Below, piece by piece: positions 1-7,865 of a stretch of 64,000 bases of DNA. The position numbers were made by a program, and so were the translations under genes. The notes under the pieces are model-generated. The model was given only the letters and a program-made list of their open reading frames with translations. It was not told the origin of the DNA and ran no database searches. How positions within the stretch are numbered: the stretch's first letter is position 1; each line of letters starts with the position of its first letter. The stretch spans positions 15,520-79,519 of the forward strand of contig CAYLTY010000005.1 in NCBI GenBank assembly GCA_964386705.1, in the 5' to 3' direction. Origin of the DNA: AM-0621 sp964386705 (lineage in GTDB: Bacteria > Planctomycetota > Planctomycetia > Planctomycetales > Planctomycetaceae).

Positions 1-557
1 AGCAGTTTCGACTGTTGGAGATGCCCTCCGTTGCGGCATTGCCTGCCGCGTGCGATCTGTATGACAAGGCCGTCTCTGTGACCGGGGTATCGAAGACCTA
101 TGGTTGTGGTGGTTTGCGAATTGGCTGGCTGGCGACTCGCTGTGCGGAGGTGATTACTGCCACCAAAGAGTACCGCTTCTATTCCACCGAGACGGTCAAT
201 ACGCCCAGTCAGATCCTCGCCTGCCGTGTGTTGGAACGTGGTGGTGAAATCCTCGCGCGCAACCGCAATCTGATCACGGCGAATGTTGAGCGCCTTCGGG
301 CCTTTGTCGACCAACATCGAAACTTGCTGGTGTTTCACCCGCCGAAAGCCGGCACACTGACGATGGTGGAACAGAAGACTTCCCTGACGAGCACAGGACT
401 CTGTGAACGGCTGCTTGATGAGCAGCGAGTGTTTCTCGTGCCGGGAAAGACGATGGAGATGTCAGATCGTCTGCTCCGATTTGGTCTGGGCCGGAACGAT
501 TTCGCCGCAGGACTTCATCGGCTGGGAAACCTCTTGCAAGGACAACGTCCGCGATGA
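1..557 (+). CDS. PLP-dependent aminotransferase, class I/II (C-terminal part)
   Basis: The gene enters from the left edge, so its start is outside the window; the visible part is about 185 residues. SVTGVSKTYGCGGLRIGW carries the active-site pattern of fold-type I aminotransferases: the lysine of VSK would bind pyridoxal phosphate, and GLRIGW follows it as usual. The rest (helix-rich, ending FGLGRNDFAAGLHRLGNLL) matches the small C-terminal domain, where FGLGR supplies the arginine that binds the substrate carboxylate. It would be a cytosolic transaminase; the substrate cannot be told. The gene stops 48 bases before the next start. Confidence 0.85.
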   Translation, partial: QFRLLEMPSVAALPAACDLYDKAVSVTGVSKTYGCGGLRIGWLATRCAEVITATKEYRFYSTETVNTPSQILACRVLERGGEILARNRNLITANVERLRAFVDQHRNLLVFHPPKAGTLTMVEQKTSLTSTGLCERLLDEQRVFLVPGKTMEMSDRLLRFGLGRNDFAAGLHRLGNLLQGQRPR

Positions 558-605
558 TCTTCAGCCACACCCAAGTTATGACTTCACATCACTCAGAGAC
601 CCCGC

Positions 606-1022
606 ATGTTTCAGCCGCGAAAGATCGAGAGCGACCCACTTTGGTCGGACCCTGACGGAATCAAGGTTTACACAATCTCGGCTCGGAATCAGCCGGTTGA
701 ACAGGCTCCCTACTTCGAACGTCTGGCAGAGGTCAAGCGGCTCAAGAGTGTGGCCTGGGCATCCACTCCGGCCTTCGTCGTGTTCCACGACGGTGCCAAT
801 TTCCGCTACCTGGTTCTGGCGTGGTGGGGCAATGACAACGAGCTGTTTACGTCTGTCTCTGTGAAAACTGAATCCGGCTGGGTCGAAGATGCGTCGCTCT
901 ACTCGTTCTGCGTTTATGACCAGGAGGTCTTCTGGCACGAGCGGAACTACTTCATTCAGCTCATCGATTGTCCCACCCCGAATCTCTCACGCTACCGGGC
1001 ATCACGGTTCGGAGGACTCTAG
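606..1022 (+). CDS. Conserved protein of unknown function, 138 aa
   Basis: I do not recognise a named domain. The protein is soluble, with no signal peptide or membrane segment, and rich in aromatic residues (FVVFHDGANFRYLVLAWWGN, EVFWHERNYF). The dense conserved-looking aromatic and acidic pattern argues that it is real, not a chance ORF. It starts at ATG 606, follows the aminotransferase by 48 bases and precedes the acetyltransferase by 8 bases, so it may be cotranscribed. The last residues (SRYRASRFGGL) may be altered, since the stop lies just before the next gene. Confidence 0.6.
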   Translation: MFQPRKIESDPLWSDPDGIKVYTISARNQPVEQAPYFERLAEVKRLKSVAWASTPAFVVFHDGANFRYLVLAWWGNDNELFTSVSVKTESGWVEDASLYSFCVYDQEVFWHERNYFIQLIDCPTPNLSRYRASRFGGL

Positions 1023-1030
1023 GTTCTGCC

Positions 1031-1477
1031 ATGTTGAGCATCATTCAAGAAGAAGATTTCGCTGCCGTTCGTTCGCTGATCGAGGCGTCGATCAGGACAT
1101 CCGTCGCACAGACGGAGGAAGACGCTCGGTTCTTGATCGACGACGTTCTTTCGTCTTTGGAGAAATGGAAGCAGGCCGGTTGTCAGGGCTTGGGAATCAA
1201 GTATTGCGTTGAGAATGAAGTCGTCGGATTCATCATCGTCAAGAACTTTTGGAACCTGTCTCACCTGTTCGTGTCGCCCGCGTTTCAGCGTCGTGGCGCG
1301 GGACGCGCACTGGTTTGCGCAGCCTTGTCCGAATGTCGATCGAAGAGTCCCAAGGGCAAAGTTCAACTTAACTCATCGGCAACCGCCGCCTCCTTCTACG
1401 CGGCGGTTGGCTTCGTTCAGACCGGACCAGCTATTGAAAGGCCCGGCGGTTGCATTCCATTCGAGCACACCTTTTAG
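1031..1477 (+). CDS. GNAT-family N-acetyltransferase, 148 aa
   Basis: The fold is that of GCN5-related acetyltransferases, which move an acetyl group from acetyl-CoA to an amine. The beta4 strand and CoA loop are visible as LSHLFVSPAFQRRGAGRALV, with the RRGAGRA pyrophosphate-binding loop, and the C-terminal ATAASFYAAVGFVQTG is the usual ASxFYxxxGF strand and helix. Start ATG 1031 gives a normal family length; GGAGGA lies about 14 bases upstream, rather far. A hotdog-fold gene follows after 21 bases. Proteins of the YiiD type fuse the same two domains, so the pair may act together. Confidence 0.8.
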   Translation: MLSIIQEEDFAAVRSLIEASIRTSVAQTEEDARFLIDDVLSSLEKWKQAGCQGLGIKYCVENEVVGFIIVKNFWNLSHLFVSPAFQRRGAGRALVCAALSECRSKSPKGKVQLNSSATAASFYAAVGFVQTGPAIERPGGCIPFEHTF

Positions 1478-1498
1478 ACTCCTTGCGGGAGCACAGTC

Positions 1499-1732
1499 GT
1501 GAATGTCACCCAACTCCCCTTCAACCGACTCGTCGGGCTGGTTCCGGCTAAGGTGGACAGTGGGTTGCTCGTGACCCTTCCTGACGGGCCGCAGTACCTC
1601 AACCACCTCGGTACCGTTCACGCAGGTGCGCTTCTCGCCGTGGCTGAGGCCGGCTCCGGCGTAATTCTTCTCGACCAACTTGGTGACACTACCGGAGACG
1701 TTCCCGTCGTGAGGCGACTAGAGGTTTCGTGA
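1499..1732 (+). pseudogene. Hotdog-fold (PaaI/YiiD-type) thioesterase, C-terminally truncated
   Basis: The 77 residues start at GTG 1499 behind GGGAG. NHLGTVHAGALLAVAEAGSG is the hot-dog core helix of PaaI/DUF4442-type thioesterases, which hydrolyse acyl-CoA thioesters. Family members run to about 140 residues and continue after a segment like VVRRLEV with the last beta strands. Here the frame stops right there, and no continuation is readable in the other two frames. The break lies about 50-100 bases before a tRNA-like fragment and a serine recombinase, so insertion or later decay cut the gene. I consider it non-functional. Confidence 0.65.
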
Positions 1733-1790
1733 AAACTGTGTTGATCAAGTTCAGCATACCAGAAGTACGAAGCTGGAAGACTTAATGCAA

Positions 1791-1822
1791 ACACCCGCCA
1801 CAACAGGAGTTGCAGCGGGTGT
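1791..1822. terminator. Hairpin with terminator-like shape, beside a tRNA 3'-end match
   Basis: ACACCCGC (1791-1798) pairs perfectly with GCGGGTGT (1815-1822), and an inner CAAC/GTTG stem closes on AGGA. Read on the minus strand the hairpin is followed by TTTG and lies 9 bases after the tRNA-like 3' end at 1832-1848. That is the usual order of a tRNA and its terminator. Confidence 0.55.
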
Positions 1823-1831
1823 CTTCTGTAA

Positions 1832-1848
1832 TGGCGGAGAGGGAGGGA
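1832..1848 (-). other. 17-nt match to a tRNA-Ser 3' end, possible attachment site
   Basis: Read on the minus strand the bases are TCCCTCCCTCTCCGCCA. They fit a tRNA-Ser 3' half: T-stem strand, seven-base acceptor strand CCTCTCC, discriminator G and CCA. The T-loop that should precede it (TTCGAAT) is not there, so only the 3' end is present. A fragment of this kind next to a recombinase gene is how an att site inside a tRNA gene looks, though large serine recombinases usually choose other sites. The rest of the tRNA is not in the window. Confidence 0.35.
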
Positions 1849-2027
1849 ATAAACGCCTCGGGGTTTTCATAACTTCAGGCTCAGTATCAGTTACGACGCA
1901 ACTAGTACGTTGGCTGCTGGTTGCGGCGTTCTGGCTGATGGTCGTTGTTTGCGGTTGTTTCGGGAAAGTTGGGAATGGAATCAGCACAAAATCAGCACAG
2001 ACTGGCTTGCTCACGGCAAGCGTGTTG

Positions 2028-4055
2028 ATGACTGCGGTTCCTGAAGGTCGTGAGGCTCGCAGGCGCCGCAAGCGTCTAGAGGCGAGCCAAAACGACAGCT
2101 CTGCGTCTGAGACTGCGGCGAGCTATTCGCGGTTCAGTTCTGACCAGCAGCGCGAAGAAAGCATCACACAGCAGCAATCCGAAGCTCGAAAGAAGGCCGA
2201 AGCAAACGGTTATGACCTTCGCATCGATCTTCAATTCGCCGACGAGGCGATCTCGGGAACGAAGCGCGAACGGGCCGGTCTCAACGAGATGCTGCGTGCC
2301 GCAGAGGCGGGTGAGTTTCGGGTGTTGTACCTCTACAGCATCAGCAGATTGGCGCGCGAGTCTGTGATCACGATGCCGCTTCTCAAGCGACTAGTTCATA
2401 CGCATGGCATCCGGATCATCAGCGTGACAGAGGGGTTGGATTCGGCGGTTGCTGGCTGGGAAGTGCTGGCCACTGTTCTGAGTCTGGTGAGTGAGCGTTT
2501 TATCAAGGAACTGTCGGACAGTGTCTTCCGCGGACAGCAGGGCTCGCTGTCGGATGGGTATTCGGTGGGCGACTGGTGCTTCGGGTACAAGTCGGAACCA
2601 GTCGATGGAGCAGTGTCCGTGATTCGCCGCCGAGGAGCCAAGCCACGAATGCGCTATGTTATTGATGTGGAGGAAGCGGACTGGGTCCGCAAAATCTTTC
2701 GCTGGTTTGTCGTTGACCGTCAGTCCATAACCTGGATTGTCAAACGACTGAATCAACTCAACGCCCCCAAAGATCACCGGTCCTCCACTCCTCATTGGCA
2801 GCATGCTCTGGTGGTTCGTCTCCTCAGTCGTCCCAAGTACATCGGTATCTGGACGTGGGGATTGAACCGAAATGTCCGCGACCCGGAAACCGGTCTCATT
2901 CGACAGGAGTTCCGGTCAGACGCAGAGGTAGCAGCATGGGTGCGGTCGTTGCCTGAGTTGCAGATCATCGACGTGGAGACTTTTCATCGAGCCCAGGAAC
3001 TTCTGGATGAAAATGAAAAGAAGTTTGCGCCTCGTCGCGACAACAAAGGAAAACTCAGAGGCTCGACCAGAACCTCTGAGGGTGGACACCCCCGTCATCT
3101 CTTGTCGGGTCTGATTAAGTGCGGCAACTGCGGTCAAAACTTCGTCGCTGGTGGCACAAAGAATAAATACATGTTTTGTCCTGCCTACCGACGAGACACT
3201 TGCAACTGCCGGACGCAACTCCATCGCGGATTGGCTGAGCGATTGATTCTCGATGCCATTGGGAGACGTATGCTGGGATCCACGGAATGGACACAGGCCG
3301 TCATTGATGCAGCTGGTAATGCGTGGCGAGAGCGTCATGCTCGCATTCCAGGCGAGTTAGCAGCGGTTCGGCAGCAAATCGTCGATGCGGAGAGGAAGCG
3401 TGAACGCTTACTGGACCAGATCGAATCCGGAGTCGAAATTCCAGACCTCACCGCACGCTTGGAACGACGTTCCTCGGAGATCAGAGAACTGAGGGAGAAG
3501 GAGACCTCACTGCTGCGATCCGGCAAGCAGTCTGACACTCCACCGTCAGAGGAGTGGCTGCGGGAGCAGTTGTCTCAGTTGGGCGCCGTGCTCAAAGAAA
3601 AGACGCCTGCTGCGGCCTATGCGATACGGGATCTGGTAGGCGGAGCAATCCGTGTTCACGAAGTAGGACGAACAGGACGCCACCGCCGCATTCTGCGTGC
3701 AACATTCACGTTGCAGGCGACATCGCTGGCCTCATCATTGGGCTTGGCGGTAACCGCATCAGATGATGCGCCTACCTGCGGAGAACAGATCGAGATCGAA
3801 ATGGTTGACCCTGACATCTGCCACCGAGCCATTGAGGCCCGACGTCTGTACGACCAGGGCCTTCCCAACAAGGAGATCGCCAAGCAGATGGGCGTGACAC
3901 GCAGCCGCGTGACGGCCTTATTGAAGGAATCGTTCGGCTCGTCCGGCGAAACCATGCCGGACGGACGGTCACGGCGCTGGGCCCCGAAGCTCAATGAGAA
4001 TTCTCCGCACATACCCCAGGACCGCGAGAAAGGAACGGGAGAGTCCGCCTATTGA
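2028..4055 (+). CDS. Large serine recombinase, 675 aa
   Basis: This is a site-specific recombinase that would insert and excise an element through a serine-DNA intermediate. Domains in order: resolvase catalytic domain (about 30-180) with ASYSRFSSDQQREES holding the catalytic serine, followed by YLYSISRLARES; recombinase DNA-binding domain with GYSVGDWCFGYKSEP; zinc ribbon LIKCGNCGQNF ... FCPAYRRDTCNC; a coiled coil rich in Arg/Glu (about 420-500); and near the C-terminus a helix-turn-helix (NKEIAKQMGVTRSRVTALL). The frame is open further upstream to 1785, but that extension is a low-quality membrane-like sequence and covers the tRNA-like fragment, so ATG 2028 is preferred; no strong ribosome site marks it. 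It probably mobilises the accessory module that follows. Confidence 0.85.
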   Translation: MTAVPEGREARRRRKRLEASQNDSSASETAASYSRFSSDQQREESITQQQSEARKKAEANGYDLRIDLQFADEAISGTKRERAGLNEMLRAAEAGEFRVLYLYSISRLARESVITMPLLKRLVHTHGIRIISVTEGLDSAVAGWEVLATVLSLVSERFIKELSDSVFRGQQGSLSDGYSVGDWCFGYKSEPVDGAVSVIRRRGAKPRMRYVIDVEEADWVRKIFRWFVVDRQSITWIVKRLNQLNAPKDHRSSTPHWQHALVVRLLSRPKYIGIWTWGLNRNVRDPETGLIRQEFRSDAEVAAWVRSLPELQIIDVETFHRAQELLDENEKKFAPRRDNKGKLRGSTRTSEGGHPRHLLSGLIKCGNCGQNFVAGGTKNKYMFCPAYRRDTCNCRTQLHRGLAERLILDAIGRRMLGSTEWTQAVIDAAGNAWRERHARIPGELAAVRQQIVDAERKRERLLDQIESGVEIPDLTARLERRSSEIRELREKETSLLRSGKQSDTPPSEEWLREQLSQLGAVLKEKTPAAAYAIRDLVGGAIRVHEVGRTGRHRRILRATFTLQATSLASSLGLAVTASDDAPTCGEQIEIEMVDPDICHRAIEARRLYDQGLPNKEIAKQMGVTRSRVTALLKESFGSSGETMPDGRSRRWAPKLNENSPHIPQDREKGTGESAY

Positions 4056-4110
4056 GTCGAGGGTACCGATCATTGGTAACTCGTAATCATTCTTCTCAAA
4101 CACTCGAACG

Positions 4111-4154
4111 GCCTCGTGATGATCCGCTTATGGCCGGTGATCACGAGGCTTTTT
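4111..4154 (+). terminator. Rho-independent terminator after the recombinase gene
   Basis: GCCTCGTGAT (4111-4120) pairs with ATCACGAGGC (4140-4149) and is followed by five Ts. It lies 56 bases after the recombinase stop codon on the same strand. Confidence 0.8.
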
Positions 4155-4222
4155 CGATTTGTGCTTTCGCTGGAAACAGCGACTAGAGTCGCATTCTCAG
4201 AATCCACTTTGCGAGATATGAA

Positions 4223-4675
4223 ATGTCTTCAATAAATGAATCTCCGCGGCCGCAACCCCAGGTGCGCTCCGCACAAGAAGCAATTGCTCTTAACGTTTAT
4301 GATCGCTTGCTGGATGAGCCGTGCGTTTCTTTCGTCGTCTCCTGCGGGGGATGTGTCGAGTTCGCACCTGCAACCGATATCGCCGTGAGGCTCCTCTCGA
4401 TCGCAACTCGCGGTGGGACAGTCGATGATGGTCGCCTCGTACGCGTCTTTCACGAAAGCTGGATTACCCCCGCGTTCATCGAGTCGGGTAAACGAGCAAT
4501 TGTGGATTGCGTGGATTGGCTCCACCAGTGCGGTCAGCCATTTGAACTCCTGGCTCATCTGGAAGGACAAACGAATATCGAGGTCCACGTAAGACGCGAC
4601 ACCAACGAACCACGATTTCGGCAGCTCGCGCATTGCCTGGCTCAAGAGGTTTGCCTGTTGGCGGGACCCGCGTGA
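4223..4675 (+). CDS. Hypothetical protein, 150 aa
   Basis: I recognise no domain. The predicted protein is soluble and mixed alpha/beta, with two cysteines near its middle (VVSCGGCVEF) and a DCVDWLHQCGQPFELL segment. There is no signal peptide. The ribosome site before ATG 4223 is weak. It stands alone between two terminator hairpins, so it would have its own promoter. Codon use resembles its neighbours, which gives modest support that it is a gene. Confidence 0.45.
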   Translation: MSSINESPRPQPQVRSAQEAIALNVYDRLLDEPCVSFVVSCGGCVEFAPATDIAVRLLSIATRGGTVDDGRLVRVFHESWITPAFIESGKRAIVDCVDWLHQCGQPFELLAHLEGQTNIEVHVRRDTNEPRFRQLAHCLAQEVCLLAGPA

Positions 4676-5010
4676 AGCTCAAACACGCCGTTGCGAATCG
4701 GCCTGCGACTGCTCACCCCCATTCAATCGCAGAGTGACTTTCAGGTACCAGAAGCAAAGCCGAGATCAAACCATCTTTACGACGAATTACTGCTTAGTTG
4801 GGACTTCGGAACGTAAACGCTTCAGGACGATCGCAATCGCAGTACATCTGGACGCAGGACCGATCGCAGCTTATGAGTTATCTCTGTATCGAATAGTATA
4901 GTCGCGCAATTGTAACATCTTATTCTAGGAGGACCTAAAACTGAGCTCGAAATGCGTCATATAAGATGAGCTCCTGATATAACTGTGGACGATCATGTCC
5001 GCAGCACGGC
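4676..5010. other. Non-coding stretch upstream of the DUF1257 gene
   Basis: No convincing ORF is present. The right part is AT-rich with TATA-like boxes (TATAAG near 4962, TATAAC near 4979) and two GAGCTC palindromes about 20 bases apart. It probably holds the promoter of the module starting at 5122, but I cannot fix -35 and -10 boxes. Confidence 0.35.
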
Positions 5011-5060
5011 AACAGCCCCGCGAACACCACCGGCTACGGGTGTTCGCGGGGCTGTTTTTG
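5011..5060 (+). terminator. Very strong hairpin with U-tract ahead of DUF1257
   Basis: Bases 5011-5028 and 5039-5056 form a perfect 18-bp stem with a 10-base loop, followed by TTTGTTTT. No gene on the plus strand ends just before it. The nearest start is 62 bases downstream, so it may be either an insulating terminator or an attenuator in the leader of the module. Confidence 0.8.
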
Positions 5061-5121
5061 TTTTGGGCCGGAATTTCGAACGTTCGTGCGTCTGCATCAT
5101 TCAAAAGAAAGGATCAGCGTC

Positions 5122-5490
5122 ATGTCACACATTGTGTCGATTCAAACTGAGGTCCGGGATCCTGCCGCGATTCGGGCGGCTTGTGAGCGGTTGTCATTAC
5201 CCGAGCCAGCCTTCGGGGAGACAAAACTGTATAGCACTTCGGCTGTGGGCTGGGCGGTGCAATTGCCGGAGTGGCGGTATCCAGTGGTTTGCGATGTCAC
5301 CACCGCCAAGATTGCGTTCGACAACTTTGAAGGACGCTGGGGCGATCCCAAGCAACTGGACCGCTACCTGCAACGGTACGCGGCAGAGAAGGCCCGGATT
5401 GAAGCGAGACGTCGCGGACACAACGTGATGGAGCAATCGCTCGCAGATGGATCCATCAAGCTCACCATTCAAGTCGGAGGTGCTCGTTGA
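5122..5490 (+). CDS. DUF1257 protein, Ycf35-like, 122 aa
   Basis: MSHIVSIQTEVRDP and the following PVVCDVTTAKIAFDNFEGRWG ... LDRYLQRYAAEKARIEARRRG are the hallmarks of DUF1257, the family of the plastid and cyanobacterial Ycf35 protein. The biochemical role of the family is unknown. Start ATG 5122 follows AAAGGAT at a good distance. The stop overlaps the TTG start of the DUF2997 gene, so the two are translationally coupled; cyanobacteria also place DUF2997 next to this gene. With the Ycf46-like ATPase 0.5 kb downstream it forms a recognisable set. Confidence 0.75.
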   Translation: MSHIVSIQTEVRDPAAIRAACERLSLPEPAFGETKLYSTSAVGWAVQLPEWRYPVVCDVTTAKIAFDNFEGRWGDPKQLDRYLQRYAAEKARIEARRRGHNVMEQSLADGSIKLTIQVGGAR

Positions 5491-5681
5491 GCCAGACCAT
5501 CGAAATCGTGATCGCCGCAAATGGGCAGATGAGCGTCGAAACGAAGGGATTCGTAGGCAGTGAGTGCCGTCAGGGCAGTCAGTTCCTGGAACAAGCACTC
5601 GGACAACGGACTGGCGAACAACTCAAGACTGAGTTCCATCAAACCACGGCAAACCATCAATCAGCGAGGTCCAGCCAATGA
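5487..5681 (+). CDS. DUF2997 protein, 64 aa
   Basis: SQTIEIVIAANGQMSVETKG followed by FVGSECRQGSQFLEQALG fits DUF2997: a short beta hairpin, a conserved G-x-x-C, then an amphipathic helix. It starts at TTG 5487, which overlaps the stop of the DUF1257 gene, with GGAGG six bases upstream. The C-terminal 20 residues go beyond the usual family end. Its stop overlaps the ATG of the next gene (ATGA). No function is known for the family; the fixed pairing with DUF1257 suggests the two proteins bind each other. Confidence 0.7.
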   Translation: MSQTIEIVIAANGQMSVETKGFVGSECRQGSQFLEQALGQRTGEQLKTEFHQTTANHQSARSSQ

Positions 5682-5899
5682 TTGCGACCCATCCGTGCCA
5701 TCATTCTCAGCGACCACAACCGCAGCGTATGTCGAAGAAGCACATGCGCCGGCTGACCAACTGCAGACGTCGATTGCAGCGTGAAGAACGTGCCCTGTCA
5801 CAGCGTGTCGCCTGGCTGCGTCACGCCTACCAGGTGATCGCAAAGCAGCGGCGACGGGTTGAGCGCCTCATAAAGCAGCTTCATCGGCTGCAACCCTAA
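5678..5899 (+). CDS. Small very basic protein, 73 aa
   Basis: The sequence is unknown to me. It is about one quarter Arg plus Lys, with few acidic residues, and from residue 18 on forms a long predicted helix or coiled coil (MSKKHMRRLTNCRRRLQREE ... RRRVERLIKQLHRLQ). Such charge suggests nucleic-acid binding. ATG 5678 follows GAGG by eight bases and overlaps the previous stop in ATGA, which favours this start over the internal ATG at 5729. Confidence 0.5.
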   Translation: MIATHPCHHSQRPQPQRMSKKHMRRLTNCRRRLQREERALSQRVAWLRHAYQVIAKQRRRVERLIKQLHRLQP

Positions 5900-5958
5900 G
5901 CCCCAACGATTTCATTGTCGGCTCACCACTTTTTCTGTCCTCTCAAAAGGAACCCCGT

Positions 5959-7437
5959 ATGAAGCTGTCCGAGCAGTTGGCGGAGTATGTGCGGGCGTGC
6001 TTTACCGCGATCTGGATTCAGACCCACGAACAACAGGAAGCGATTGTCACCATCGCGCAGCAGTGTCAGCACGAAGGCTGGCAGGTCGCGAATTGGAACG
6101 TCGAGCAGGGATTACGCTGCCGCGGCGCGACGCCGAATCAGAGTGGTGACCCTCTCGCCGCGATTCGAGCAGCGAGTTCACTCGCGACGCCGGACGGTAC
6201 AACACTGCTGGTGCTGGAGAACTTTCATCGGTTTCTGGCATCGGCCGAGATTGTGCAAGCGCTGACACAGCAAGTGATGGCAGGCAGGCAGAACCGTACC
6301 ATAATCGTCATCCTCGCGCCGGTCGTACAGTTGCCGCTCGAACTCGAAAAGCTGTTCGTCGTGCTGGAGCATGAACTGCCCGATCGCGGCCAACTCGAAG
6401 AAATCGCCCGGGGCATCGCTTCAGAGGATGCTGAACTTCCGAGCGGATCCGAACTCGACGCTGTGCTCGACGCGGCGTCAGGGCTGACTCGCCTGGAAGC
6501 AGAGAACGCCTTCAGTCTGTCACTCGTCCGCTATGGTCGCGTCGCCAGCGAAGCAGTTTGGGAATTGAAGTCCGGTATGCTCAAGAAGTCGAGATTGCTG
6601 GAACTGCATCAAGGGCAAGAAGACTTCAACACCCTGGGCGGTCTCGGATCGCTCAAGGGCTTTTGCAAGCGAGCGCTCCTGCAACCGAGTCGCGGCAATG
6701 CGTTGAAGCGCCCGCGCGGAGTGCTGCTATTATCGCCACCGGGTTGCGGCAAGAGCCAGTTCTGCAAATGCCTGGGAGCCGAAGTCGGCCGGCCGCTGCT
6801 CACTCTGGATGTCGGCAGCCTAATGGGCTCGCTGGTCGGACAGTCGGAAGAACGAACTCGGCATGCACTCCAGATTATCGACGCGATGGCTCCGTGTGTC
6901 GTCCTCATCGACGAGGTGGAAAAGGCCTTCGCGGGCGTCAACGGCAGCGGTGATTCGGGCGTCGCGTCGAGAATGTTTGGGACATTTCTGAGTTGGCTGA
7001 ATGACCACACGTCCGATGTCTTTGTGGTGTGTACGGCCAACGATGTATCCAAGCTGCCGCCCGAGTTCGGACGTTCGGAACGGTTTGATGGGATCTTCTT
7101 CCTGGACTTGCCCAAGTCCGAAGAGAAAGAGGCCATCTGGAACATTTACCTCGATCAGTTCGAAATCGATCGTGATCAAAGACGACCGGACGATACGGAT
7201 TGGACCGGGGCCGAAATCAAAGCCTGTTGCCGCTTGTCCGCCTTACTCGATGTGCCTTTGATTCAGTCCGCACTCAATGTCGTTCCCGTGGCGGTTACGG
7301 CTGCCGAGAGCGTCGACCGACTGCGGAGTTGGGCCAGCGGACGCTGCCTTTCAGCCCAGCAGCCGGGGATCTATCAGTTAGCCGGTCAGAAGACGGGCGA
7401 CAGGCGCAAAGTGAGCCGGGAGTCTTCGCTGAACTGA
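5959..7437 (+). CDS. AAA+ ATPase, Ycf46-like, 492 aa
   Basis: The N-terminal half (1-215) is the poorly conserved non-catalytic region of Ycf46-type proteins, opening with a segment like YVRACFTAIWIQTHEQQEA. The C-terminal half is a complete AAA+ module: GVLLLSPPGCGKSQFC Walker A (about 260), CVVLIDEVEKAF Walker B (about 315), a sensor-1 asparagine in VCTANDV, and GRSERFDGIFFLDLP with the arginine finger. In cyanobacteria and plastids the family is a soluble ATPase of uncertain role. AAAGGAA stands before ATG 5959. It follows the small basic gene by 59 bases and is probably in the same operon as DUF1257 and DUF2997. Confidence 0.8.
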   Translation: MKLSEQLAEYVRACFTAIWIQTHEQQEAIVTIAQQCQHEGWQVANWNVEQGLRCRGATPNQSGDPLAAIRAASSLATPDGTTLLVLENFHRFLASAEIVQALTQQVMAGRQNRTIIVILAPVVQLPLELEKLFVVLEHELPDRGQLEEIARGIASEDAELPSGSELDAVLDAASGLTRLEAENAFSLSLVRYGRVASEAVWELKSGMLKKSRLLELHQGQEDFNTLGGLGSLKGFCKRALLQPSRGNALKRPRGVLLLSPPGCGKSQFCKCLGAEVGRPLLTLDVGSLMGSLVGQSEERTRHALQIIDAMAPCVVLIDEVEKAFAGVNGSGDSGVASRMFGTFLSWLNDHTSDVFVVCTANDVSKLPPEFGRSERFDGIFFLDLPKSEEKEAIWNIYLDQFEIDRDQRRPDDTDWTGAEIKACCRLSALLDVPLIQSALNVVPVAVTAAESVDRLRSWASGRCLSAQQPGIYQLAGQKTGDRRKVSRESSLN

Positions 7438-7470
7438 GCCAGAGACCAATCGCGTTCTTCTCACCCGCGA

Positions 7471-7701
7471 CTAGAGTCCCGTCATCAGTTCGGCCAGCGT
7501 GACTCCCAGAGCATCCGCCATGGCTTCGATGTTCCTGAGCGCCACATTCCGCTCGCCACGCTCGATGCCGCCGATGTAGGTCCGATCGAGTTCGCAGGCT
7601 GCCGCAAAGGTCTCCTGGGTATAGCCCCGCCCCTTCCGCAACTCGCGGACGCGCAGCCCAAATCGCTCCAGGATGTCGGCTCGTTTTCGCATGCCGACCA
7701 T
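7471..7701 (-). CDS. XRE-family helix-turn-helix repressor, 76 aa
   Basis: LRVRELRKGRGYTQETFAAA followed by CELDRTYIGGIERGERNVAL is a full Cro/C1-type helix-turn-helix, and ALGVTLAELM closes the five-helix domain. There is no second domain, as in stand-alone regulators of restriction systems and mobile elements. The frame is open to 7773 but that part overlaps a perfect inverted repeat, so the start is put at ATG 7701 (ATG 7692 is also possible). It is the only minus-strand gene in the 5.1-13.5 kb module and diverges from the lipoprotein gene, so it may control both itself and that gene. Confidence 0.8.
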   Translation of the reverse strand: MVGMRKRADILERFGLRVRELRKGRGYTQETFAAACELDRTYIGGIERGERNVALRNIEAMADALGVTLAELMTGL

Positions 7702-7731
7702 TGGAATGTTGACAATAAGTCTCACTCCACG

Positions 7732-7771
7732 GACGATGAGTAGCATTTTCGCACGAAAGATACTCATCGTC
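7732..7771. promoter_or_regulatory. Perfect 11-bp inverted repeat, probable XRE operator
   Basis: GACGATGAGTA (7732-7742) and TACTCATCGTC (7761-7771) are exact reverse complements 18 bases apart, and inside the spacer TTTCG-CA-CGAAA forms a second dyad. The site lies between the divergent XRE and lipoprotein genes, where an autoregulator would bind. A short T-run (CTTTTT) follows, so a transcription terminator is the alternative. Confidence 0.55.
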
Positions 7772-7865
7772 ATCTTTTTGATTGCTGCCAGTGAGTTATG
7801 CGATCACCGGCAAGCTGGCTCATCCACGACTCACAACCACTCACGATTCCTAAGGAGGATGCCAA

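Noticed and set aside
606..1740. Integron-like cassette array (small genes in one direction)
   Set aside because: The gaps between genes are 8-21 bases, too short for attC sites, and no integron integrase is near.
1785..2027. N-terminal extension of the serine recombinase
   Set aside because: The extension reads through the hairpin and tRNA-like fragment and gives an unlikely membrane segment before a cytosolic recombinase.
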